Positions 1 through 6,449 of a stretch of DNA of 11,571 nucleotides are shown piece after piece. Under the pieces are notes generated by a model that saw nothing but the letters and a program-made list of their open reading frames with translations, was not told the origin of the DNA and did not search any database. Source of the stretch: Cytophagales bacterium (GTDB lineage Bacteria > Bacteroidota > Bacteroidia > Cytophagales > Spirosomataceae); contig JABMMK010000128.1 in NCBI GenBank assembly GCA_013205605.1, positions 1 through 11,571 of the forward strand, written 5' to 3'. The position numbers and the translations under genes were made by a program. How positions within the stretch are numbered: the first letter of the stretch is position 1; every line of letters starts with the position of its first letter.

Positions 1-171
1 CCGATGGGCTTAGGAGTTTTGTTGAGCTTCGTTGGCTTGAAAATGCTGGGACATCACTATTTAACGGAAATCGGCTTTGGAACGCTTTCCTCTTTAGCGG
101 TGATTGTCGGTATTTTAGCGACCAGCATTATTTTGAGTTTGCTCTTCCCAGAGAAGAAAGAAGTCAATTAG
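1..171 (+). CDS. TerC-family integral membrane protein, C-terminal end only
   Basis: The frame is open from the first base and ends at TAG (169-171), giving the last 56 residues of a protein that starts outside the window. Two hydrophobic segments are visible: one with the motif 'LLSFVGLKML', and a final one, 'LAVIVGILATSIILSLLFP', followed by a short charged tail. This matches the C-terminus of TerC/Alx-family proteins, which are multi-pass inner-membrane proteins linked in other bacteria to tellurium resistance and manganese export. Function cannot be refined from this fragment, because the acidic metal-site residues lie upstream. The stop codon is one base from the stop of the convergent araC-type gene, so no terminator fits between them. 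Confidence 0.72.
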   Translation, partial: PMGLGVLLSFVGLKMLGHHYLTEIGFGTLSSLAVIVGILATSIILSLLFPEKKEVN

Positions 172-172
172 G

Positions 173-1054
173 TTACACCCACTCCTGAGTCATTTTTCGA
201 TATTGCAATGGCGGCACTTTCATCCATTGCTTAAACTGTTTATTGAAGTGCGATAAGTTGCCAAAACCACTTTCAAAACAAATTTCCACCATCGTTTTCT
301 GGGTAGTTCTTAGCATTTGGCACGCATGCTTAATTCTAAATTCGGTCACAATTTCCACAAAAGTTTTTTGGGTTACCTTCTTGAAATACCGGCAAAAAGC
401 CGTTTCCGTCATGTTGGCCAAATGCGCCACCTCATCCAAATGGACTTCTTGGGTATAGTGCGCAATGATATACGCATATATTCGATTGATTCGCTCTAAG
501 TCGATGGTCGAGACGGTATAGCCTCCCTCATTGGTGTCAATCGGCTGAACGTCTACGCCTCCCATCGTTAAAGAATGCAAAATTTGCAGAAAAGCTAAGA
601 GCCGAGGAAATGGGGCTAAATCCTTTAATTTTAGCATTTCTCTAGCAATTCTGTCCTGCGTAGGGCCTAAAATAGATAGACCACTTTTGGCTCGATCTAA
701 CAATTGGCGTATGTTTTGACAGGCATCATTCTCAAGAAATTTATCACCCAGAAAATCTCGTTTAAAATGAATAACAATGGCCTGAGCCGCATCTAAATCC
801 TCATCCGTTGACAGCCAATCTTTTCGGTGATTTTGCCAACAATGTGGCAAATTGGACCCTAAAAGAACTAAGTCGCCGGGACTAAAATCAGAAATTTGAT
901 TGCCGATGAAACGCTTTCCTTCTCCAGATATAATCAATGTTAATTCAAATTCAGGATGAAAATGATAGGGAGCATCAAAACGCGCCTGCACAATTTCCTT
1001 CAACTGGATCGGCTGATTTATGTTTTCTGATAAATGTTCAAGGCTCGCCTTCAT
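173..1054 (-). CDS. AraC-family transcriptional regulator with N-terminal cupin sensor
   Basis: This 293-residue cytoplasmic regulator has the standard two-part AraC layout. Residues about 20-100 form a cupin-like ligand domain, with H31, H33 and E37 in 'YHFHPEFE' and H71 in 'GSNLPHCW'. Residues about 188-290 hold two helix-turn-helix units; the second is marked by 'ICFESGFGNLSHFNKQFK' and the typical 'P..YRK' ending. The length is normal for the family. The start is well constrained: an in-frame stop lies five codons upstream and no other ATG falls between. The gene is divergent from the oxygenase gene at 1176 with 121 bp between them, the usual arrangement for an AraC protein controlling its neighbour. 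The ligand is unknown; family members with this cupin often respond to sugars or small acids. That it controls the oxygenase is inference. Confidence 0.9.
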   Translation of the reverse strand: MKASLEHLSENINQPIQLKEIVQARFDAPYHFHPEFELTLIISGEGKRFIGNQISDFSPGDLVLLGSNLPHCWQNHRKDWLSTDEDLDAAQAIVIHFKRDFLGDKFLENDACQNIRQLLDRAKSGLSILGPTQDRIAREMLKLKDLAPFPRLLAFLQILHSLTMGGVDVQPIDTNEGGYTVSTIDLERINRIYAYIIAHYTQEVHLDEVAHLANMTETAFCRYFKKVTQKTFVEIVTEFRIKHACQMLRTTQKTMVEICFESGFGNLSHFNKQFKQWMKVPPLQYRKMTQEWV

Positions 1055-1175
1055 ATTAATATTTTACCTCAATTTTTATACGAAATTGAATTTAGGATAA
1101 AATTGCATTATTTTTTACAAATTTTGACGTGGTTTTTGAATTTTATTCAAGTCAATTTTGTGAAAAATAATCGCG
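1055..1175. promoter_or_regulatory. Divergent intergenic region between the AraC regulator and oxygenase genes
   Basis: This very AT-rich 121-bp stretch must hold the promoters of both flanking genes. I found no perfect TAnnTTTG -7 box. The closest plus-strand matches are AAATTTTG (1119-1126) and CAATTTTG (1153-1160), each with the wrong first base or bases. No clear dyad for a regulator operator is visible. AraC proteins often bind imperfect direct repeats, which cannot be judged here by eye. Confidence 0.45.
1066..1070 (-). promoter_or_regulatory. Possible Shine-Dalgarno of the AraC regulator gene
   Basis: On the minus strand the start codon is preceded by GAGGT with an 11-base spacer. This is one of the few SD-like matches in the window, where most starts have only A/T-rich leaders as is common in Bacteroidota. 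Five bases in AT-rich DNA can occur by chance. Confidence 0.28.
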
Positions 1176-1964
1176 ATGTTATCAAAAACTTATCCCTTAG
1201 AGTCAAATCGAATTTCTGATTTTCAAAAAAATGGACACGTTTTCTTAGAAAATGTACTCCCAATGGAAGACCTTAAACCTTACCGAGAAGCCATTCGCGC
1301 CTGGGCCGTTGATTTTAAAAAGAATCAAAAACCGATGGAAGAAAGGGATACCTATGGAAAGGCATTTCTACAAATGATGAATCTATGGGAGGAAAATGAG
1401 TTGATTAAGGAATTTTCTTTAGCCAAAAGATTTGGGAAAATAGCAGCCGAATTATTAGGTGTAAAAAATGTGCGCTTATATCATGACCAGGCCTTATTTA
1501 AAGAACCTGGCGGAGGCTTAACTCCGTGGCATCAAGATCAATATTACTGGCCGATGGACACCGACAAAACAGTGACGATGTGGATGCCTTTGGTCGACAT
1601 CGAAGACGGAATGGGGATGTTAACTTTTGCCTCAGGCAGTCAGCATGTTAGTCTTCCCCCTATTGGAATTTCAGATGAGTCTGAAAAAATGATAAGTGAA
1701 TTTGTCGCGGAACATAAATTTCCGATTGTCGCCCAAAAAACGATGAAAGCTGGGGATGCCACCTTTCATCGCGGTTGGACTTTACATGCTGCCCCTGGAA
1801 ATGAAACCAACCAAATGCGTGAGGTGATGACTTTGATTTTCATGGATGCCGACATGCACGTGACGGAACCTAAAAACTCAAATCAAGAGGCAGATAGGCA
1901 ACGTTGGTTCCATGGATTAACTCCCGGTTCTTTAGCCGCATCGTCCATCAACCCCATTATTTAA
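1176..1964 (+). CDS. Phytanoyl-CoA dioxygenase (PhyH)-family Fe(II)/2-oxoglutarate oxygenase
   Basis: This 262-residue protein, without a signal peptide, should be a cytoplasmic non-haem iron oxygenase that couples 2-oxoglutarate decarboxylation to substrate hydroxylation. The iron triad is visible: H119 and D121 in 'TPWHQDQYYWP', and the distal H204 in 'FHRGWTLHAAPGN'. R215, eleven residues later, is placed to bind the 2-oxoglutarate carboxylate. The length is close to bacterial PhyH proteins. An in-frame TGA at 1161-1163 and no other ATG between fix the start. The substrate cannot be read from sequence: the family acts on phytanoyl-CoA, ectoine, halogenation substrates and many small metabolites. 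The divergent AraC-type regulator suggests inducible expression. All catalytic residues are present, so an active enzyme is expected. Confidence 0.9.
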   Translation: MLSKTYPLESNRISDFQKNGHVFLENVLPMEDLKPYREAIRAWAVDFKKNQKPMEERDTYGKAFLQMMNLWEENELIKEFSLAKRFGKIAAELLGVKNVRLYHDQALFKEPGGGLTPWHQDQYYWPMDTDKTVTMWMPLVDIEDGMGMLTFASGSQHVSLPPIGISDESEKMISEFVAEHKFPIVAQKTMKAGDATFHRGWTLHAAPGNETNQMREVMTLIFMDADMHVTEPKNSNQEADRQRWFHGLTPGSLAASSINPII

Positions 1965-2093
1965 GGTCAGGACAATCGCAAGATTTTTTCTTAAAAAGTG
2001 ACCATTTTTTCTTGTATGGTTTTTGTTTATAGCGATTGCTTGCGCAAGAACCTGCCAGAAAACACACACATAGCAATATCGAAAAATACCGCA
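1965..2093. other. Intergenic region between convergent genes with weak dyads, no clear terminator
   Basis: The 129 bp separate the 3' ends of the oxygenase and hydrolase genes. A 10-base direct repeat, ATTTTTTCTT, occurs at 1983-1992 and 2004-2013, 21 bp apart. A perfect palindrome, CTTGCGCAAG, lies at 2039-2048. An alternative hairpin pairs 2018-2025 with 2045-2052 (eight pairs, one G-U). None is followed by a proper T-run on either strand, so a canonical intrinsic terminator is not supported. I see no small gene. Confidence 0.4.
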
Positions 2094-2930
2094 TTATTTT
2101 AATTTAGATTTTAAATAAGTGATGGCCATATCCCAAGCAGCCTCGGTAGATGCTTTATCGTAAATGGGGTTAGATGGATTTGCAAATCCATGGTCTGCAT
2201 CAAAACTCTTCAAGGTTAATTTTTTGCCAGCTAGTTTCATATTGGCATCAAAATCGGCAACCACTTGGGTCGAAATGAATTTTTCCTTTCCTGCAAACAA
2301 CCCCAGTACATCCGTTTGAAGTAATTTTAATTGCTCCACATCCTTCACCGGCATGCCATAATACATCACGCAAGCCACGGCTTGTTTTCCATTTAAAATA
2401 GAGGCCTTTAAAGATAATGCGCCACCAAAACACCAACCGACCGTAGCGATTTTTGCTTTAGGCCCTACATATGAAATGGCCCCTTTAATAATAGATTCTA
2501 ATCTGGCTGGGTTAGCTCCTCCCATTAATTTCCCCGCTTCTTCCCGGCTAGTAGCTACTTTTCCATCATACATATCTAAGGCAAGCACATTGACATTGCC
2601 TAATGTGGAATAGAAATGTTCGGCTTCTCTTTTTATGTGGTCGTTTAATCCCCACCATTCTTGGAATACAAACAAGGTATAATGGGTTGGTTTATCCGCT
2701 GGGATATAAAATCCTTTGGCCATGGTTCCATCTGGCGTATTAAATTCCACCATCACTCCACCCGCCTTACTCACGTGCTTATACGCTTTAGGCAAAGCAT
2801 GCGATTTCATAAATGCCTTATTGGAGGCCATTAATTGCATTTGGTCTTTGGTCGAAAAGCAGATTGACTGAGCAAAAAGGATGTTGCACATGAAGGCCAA
2901 CAATGCCACGAGCGTAATTTTTTTCATCAT
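2094..2930 (-). CDS. Exported dienelactone hydrolase-family alpha/beta hydrolase
   Basis: This 278-residue protein has a Sec-type signal peptide, residues 1 to about 20, with a hydrophobic core ending 'LFAQS', so the mature enzyme should be periplasmic. The rest is a dienelactone hydrolase-type fold. The nucleophile elbow 'VGWCFGGA' places C167 as nucleophile, H247 lies in 'DADHGFANP', and E91 in 'FQEWWGLN' matches the conserved loop that positions the cysteine. The acid of the triad would fall in 'FAGKEKFIS' (around E216), so a glutamate may replace the usual aspartate. The true substrate is unknown: carboxymethylenebutenolidase is the founding activity, but exported Bacteroidota members are mostly uncharacterised esterases or lactonases. 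It is divergent from the fusion gene at 3022. Two adjacent ATG codons at the start make the first residue uncertain by one. Confidence 0.88.
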   Translation of the reverse strand: MMKKITLVALLAFMCNILFAQSICFSTKDQMQLMASNKAFMKSHALPKAYKHVSKAGGVMVEFNTPDGTMAKGFYIPADKPTHYTLFVFQEWWGLNDHIKREAEHFYSTLGNVNVLALDMYDGKVATSREEAGKLMGGANPARLESIIKGAISYVGPKAKIATVGWCFGGALSLKASILNGKQAVACVMYYGMPVKDVEQLKLLQTDVLGLFAGKEKFISTQVVADFDANMKLAGKKLTLKSFDADHGFANPSNPIYDKASTEAAWDMAITYLKSKLK

Positions 2931-3021
2931 TTTGAAGGATATTTTAAATATTTTTTATAAAAATAATCGAAAATTTGTGATTTGAAGTAACTTTGACATT
3001 CCCTATTTAAAATACTACACT
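2931..3021. promoter_or_regulatory. Divergent promoter region between the hydrolase and fusion genes
   Basis: These 91 AT-rich bases lie between two divergent genes for exported proteins. The plus-strand side contains a perfect -7 box, listed separately. On the minus strand I see only A/T tracts and no perfect TAnnTTTG. The compact spacing means the two promoters are close enough for one regulator to affect both, but no operator dyad stands out. Confidence 0.5.
2988..2995 (+). promoter_or_regulatory. Bacteroidota-type -7 promoter box for the fusion gene
   Basis: TAACTTTG is an exact match to the Bacteroidota sigma-ABfr -7 consensus TAnnTTTG. It lies 26 bases before the ATG at 3022 and would give a 5' leader of roughly 20 bases. 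No TTG at the expected -33 distance is seen, so the match rests on the -7 element alone. The leader is A/T-rich and has no Shine-Dalgarno sequence. Confidence 0.5.
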
Positions 3022-6000
3022 ATGAAAAAGTTTTTGTTCGGCATAAGCCGAATTATTTTTGCCGTTTCTTGTTTGACTATCCTGTCATTTCAACAAGCAA
3101 ACGCTCAGGATAAAAATCCACTTTTAGGAAAAAAAGTCCTTGTTTTTTCTTCTACTAAAGGATATCGTCATGGCTCCATCGGATCCGGTAAAACGGCTTT
3201 GATGAAAATGGCCAAGGAGAAAGGCTTTCAGGTGGATACCACTGAAAACGCCACGGTATTTAATGAAAATAATTTGAAGCAGTACCGTGTGGTTGTGTTC
3301 TTAAATACCACAGGAAATATTTTAAATGATGCTCAGCAAAATGCGTTTGAGCGTTATATTCAAGCAGGTGGTGGATATTTTGGTATTCATGCGGCTGCAG
3401 ACACGGAGTATAATTGGCCTTGGTATGGAAAATTAGCCGGTGGTTTTTTTGCCTCACACCCGGGAAATCCAAACGTGCAAAAAGGTAAGATGAACGTTGT
3501 GGATAATACACACATTTCTACTGCACACATGCCGTCAACTTTCGATCGCACGGATGAATTTTATGACATTAAAGAGTTTAATAAAGATGTAAAATTATTA
3601 GTGACTGTTGACGAAAAGTCATACAAAGACGGTAAAATGGGTGATTTTCACCCGATGGCTTGGTACCATGAATATGATGGTGGCCGTGCTTTTTACACCA
3701 ACTGGGGTCACACGAATGAGACATTTTCGGAGGATTTAATACTTAAGCATATTTGGGGGGGACTTCAATATGTGTCTTCAGGTCCCGATCAAAACTATAA
3801 GAAAGCGCTTAGAACGGAGATGGCACCGGAAGATAATCGCTTTACCAAAACTATTTTGGATCGTAGCTTAGATGAGCCCATGGAATTAGCTGTGGCTAAT
3901 AGTGGTAAGATTTTTTATGCGGAACGAAAAGGGAAGTTGAAAATGTATGACCCTAAAAAAGGAAAGTCGAAGGTAGTCGCTAATTTGAACGTATACACGA
4001 AGCAGGAATATGGTTTGATGGGTTTAAATATTGACCCTAATTTTGATTCAAATAATTTCATGTATTTGTATTATTCACCACCTTCAGGCCAGCCAGATAC
4101 AGCCCAACATTTATCCCGTTTTGTATATGACAATGTAAAGGATACTTTGCTAATGAGTACGGAAAAGATTCTTTTACGTGTTCCTGTGAAGCGAGTAGAA
4201 TGTTGCCACACGGGTGGATCGATCGCTTGGGATAAAGTAGGAAATTTATATTTGTCCACGGGTGATGATACCAATCCTTTTGCATCGAATGGCTATAGTC
4301 CGAGTGACAATCGTCCAGGCCGTTCAGGTTGGGATGCAAGATCGACGAGTTCAAATACGAACGATTTAAGGGGTAAGATTTTGCGTATCAAACCTACACC
4401 AGAAGGAGGGTACACGATTCCATCGACCAACTTATATCCAGAAAAAATTTACCATGCTAAACAAGAAATCTATGTTATGGGTAATCGTAATCCATACCGT
4501 ATTTCTGTGGATCAGCGCACAGGTTATTTGTATTGGGGTGAAGTAGGTCCTGATGCGGGAGAAGCGTCCAAGAAGTTTGGTCCAAGAGGACACGACGAAG
4601 TAAATCAAGCGCGTGAGGCCGGGTATTTCGGTTGGCCTTTATTTGTAGCGGACAACCGCCCGTATAATCAACGTGAATTTAAAAATGATAGCACATGGGC
4701 CGTATTTAATCCACGTGCTCCGATCAACGATTCTCCTCACAACACAGGTTTTGCCCATTTGCCACCTCCTCAAAAAGCATTCATTTACTATCCATATGTG
4801 GACTCTCCTGAGTTTGGTCCGGTGGTTGGAAAAGGTGGTCGTAATGCAATGGCGGGTCCTGTTTACTATCGAGAGGACTATCCAGCGGATTCAAAAACCA
4901 AATTCCCGTCCTATTATAATGGTAAATTAATTGCCTACGATTGGGCAAGAGATTTAATTTATACAGTGTCAATGAAAGAAAATGGAGATTTTTCAAATAT
5001 GGATCGCTTCTTGCCATCTATTCCTTTTTCTCATCCGATGGATATGCAATTTGACAAAAATGGAACGCTTTTTGGTTTAGAGTATGGACCCAACTGGTTT
5101 GCTCAAAATGATGAGGCGGTTTTATATAAATTGGAATATAATGCTGGAAATCGTAAACCATTGGCTATTGCATCTGCTGATAAAAAAGTAGGAGCTACTC
5201 CATTAAAAGTTAAGTTTTCTTCAGTAGGTTCTCAAGATTATGACAATGATAAAATTACCTATGCTTGGAGCTTTGGTAATGGACAAAGAAGTAATGTGGC
5301 GAATCCAGCCATCACTTTTTCTAATTCGGGTGTATATGAAGTTTCCTTACAAGTGAAAGATTCGAAAGGAAATGTAAGCACATCACAATTGACCGTTCGG
5401 GCAGGTAATGAAGTTCCTGTATTGGACGTGGCCATTGAGGGCAATAAGACTTTTTATTGGAATGATAAACCAGTTAAGTATAAAGTTTCGGTGAATGATA
5501 AGGAAGACGGAAGTTTAGCGAATAAAAAAGTAGCTGAAGAAGATGTGATGGTGAGTGTCAATTTCTTAGATGGCTATGACAAAACGATTATTGCTCAAGG
5601 ACATCAGGCTAATATTTCTTTTTCTACTGGGAAGAGATTAATGGATTTGTCTGATTGTAAGGCATGTCATGCGGCAGATAAGAAATCAATCGGACCTTCT
5701 TACTTGGATTTAGGTAAGAAATATAAGGCAAATGCTCAGAATATTGACATGCTTGCGAAGAAAATCATCAACGGTGGTGGTGGTGTTTGGGGAGAGCAGG
5801 CGATGGCTGCGCACCCTCAAATTTCTTTAGGGGATGCAAAGGAGATCGTGAATTATGTATTAAGTCTATCTGACAAGAAGAAGGCATCCAAGCCGGTTGT
5901 TGGCGAATATGTCCCTCAGGATAAAGGCAAGGCCGGTACTTATTTATTTGCCGCTAGTTACACGGATAAAGGAGCTGGTAAACTAGGTCCTGCGACGGGT

Positions 6001-6396
6001 CAAAAAGTTGTGGCACTTCGTAATCCAACGATCAAAGCCGTGGATTTCGACCAAGTTTCTAAAGGATCTAAATATAAAGTTGACGGGCTAGGAGAAGTTT
6101 TAGCTGCAACAGGTGATAAAGGTTTTGCAAAATATAGTGGAATCGATTTGACTGGAATTAAAAATATTTCCTTCATGGGATTATATATGCAAGGTCAAAC
6201 GGCTGGAGGAATCCTTGAGTTAAGAACGGGAAGTCCAACGGGTAATTTAGTAGGATCTGCTGAAATTAATGCCTCTAAGAAATTCGACATTCCTGTTAAT
6301 ATTTCAGGCGTGCAAGATTTGTATTTTGTCTTTGTGAATCCAAAAGGAGGAGACGGAGCATTATTTGGCGTGAAGGATTTCTTATTTGAAAACTAA
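3022..6396 (+). CDS. Multidomain periplasmic protein: ThuA, PQQ-type sugar dehydrogenase, PKD, cytochrome c, CBM6-like
   Basis: This 1124-residue exported protein starts with a signal peptide probably cut after 'ANA' (residue 28). A ThuA-like domain (about 36-255) contains 'FSSTKGYRHGSI' and 'GIHAAADTEYNWPWY'. A glucose/sorbosone dehydrogenase-type beta-propeller (about 275-695) has H396 in 'CCHTGGSIAWD' and R489-N490 in 'GNRNPYRI', the positions that act on sugar and bind PQQ in soluble glucose dehydrogenases. A PKD domain (about 712-797) and a further Ig-like stretch follow. A class I cytochrome c domain has haem motif C879-K-A-C882-H883 and likely axial M928. The CBM6-like C-terminus (about 972-1124) could bind carbohydrate. 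The likely role is periplasmic sugar oxidation with electrons passed to the fused haem; the substrate is unknown. There is no sorting domain of the type IX system and no convincing lipobox. Domain boundaries are approximate. Confidence 0.9.
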   Translation: MKKFLFGISRIIFAVSCLTILSFQQANAQDKNPLLGKKVLVFSSTKGYRHGSIGSGKTALMKMAKEKGFQVDTTENATVFNENNLKQYRVVVFLNTTGNILNDAQQNAFERYIQAGGGYFGIHAAADTEYNWPWYGKLAGGFFASHPGNPNVQKGKMNVVDNTHISTAHMPSTFDRTDEFYDIKEFNKDVKLLVTVDEKSYKDGKMGDFHPMAWYHEYDGGRAFYTNWGHTNETFSEDLILKHIWGGLQYVSSGPDQNYKKALRTEMAPEDNRFTKTILDRSLDEPMELAVANSGKIFYAERKGKLKMYDPKKGKSKVVANLNVYTKQEYGLMGLNIDPNFDSNNFMYLYYSPPSGQPDTAQHLSRFVYDNVKDTLLMSTEKILLRVPVKRVECCHTGGSIAWDKVGNLYLSTGDDTNPFASNGYSPSDNRPGRSGWDARSTSSNTNDLRGKILRIKPTPEGGYTIPSTNLYPEKIYHAKQEIYVMGNRNPYRISVDQRTGYLYWGEVGPDAGEASKKFGPRGHDEVNQAREAGYFGWPLFVADNRPYNQREFKNDSTWAVFNPRAPINDSPHNTGFAHLPPPQKAFIYYPYVDSPEFGPVVGKGGRNAMAGPVYYREDYPADSKTKFPSYYNGKLIAYDWARDLIYTVSMKENGDFSNMDRFLPSIPFSHPMDMQFDKNGTLFGLEYGPNWFAQNDEAVLYKLEYNAGNRKPLAIASADKKVGATPLKVKFSSVGSQDYDNDKITYAWSFGNGQRSNVANPAITFSNSGVYEVSLQVKDSKGNVSTSQLTVRAGNEVPVLDVAIEGNKTFYWNDKPVKYKVSVNDKEDGSLANKKVAEEDVMVSVNFLDGYDKTIIAQGHQANISFSTGKRLMDLSDCKACHAADKKSIGPSYLDLGKKYKANAQNIDMLAKKIINGGGGVWGEQAMAAHPQISLGDAKEIVNYVLSLSDKKKASKPVVGEYVPQDKGKAGTYLFAASYTDKGAGKLGPATGQKVVALRNPTIKAVDFDQVSKGSKYKVDGLGEVLAATGDKGFAKYSGIDLTGIKNISFMGLYMQGQTAGGILELRTGSPTGNLVGSAEINASKKFDIPVNISGVQDLYFVFVNPKGGDGALFGVKDFLFEN

Positions 6397-6417
6397 ATTT
6401 CAGATTTAATTCTTATA

Positions 6418-6448
6418 AAAAATGGCCCTAAATTTTAGGGCCATTTTT
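6418..6448. terminator. Bidirectional intrinsic terminator
   Basis: This is a near-perfect hairpin. The core TGGCCCTAAA pairs with TTTAGGGCCA around a single central base at 6433, and the stem extends outward through an A-tract (6418-6422) paired with a T-tract (6444-6448). Because A's flank the left side and T's the right, it reads as a GC stem plus U-run on both strands. It lies 21 bases after the fusion gene stop and directly abuts the stop of the convergent ABC-F gene, so it can end both transcripts. Confidence 0.9.
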
Positions 6449-6449
6449 G

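Noticed and set aside
2018..2052. Intrinsic terminator for the oxygenase or hydrolase gene
   Set aside because: The hairpin has eight pairs including one G-U, a 19-base loop, and no T-run after it on either strand.
3022..3105. Lipoprotein signal on the fusion protein (C17 in 'FAVSC')
   Set aside because: The residues before the cysteine do not fit the usual L-x-G/A-C pattern and the hydrophobic core continues past it; cleavage after 'ANA' is a better fit.
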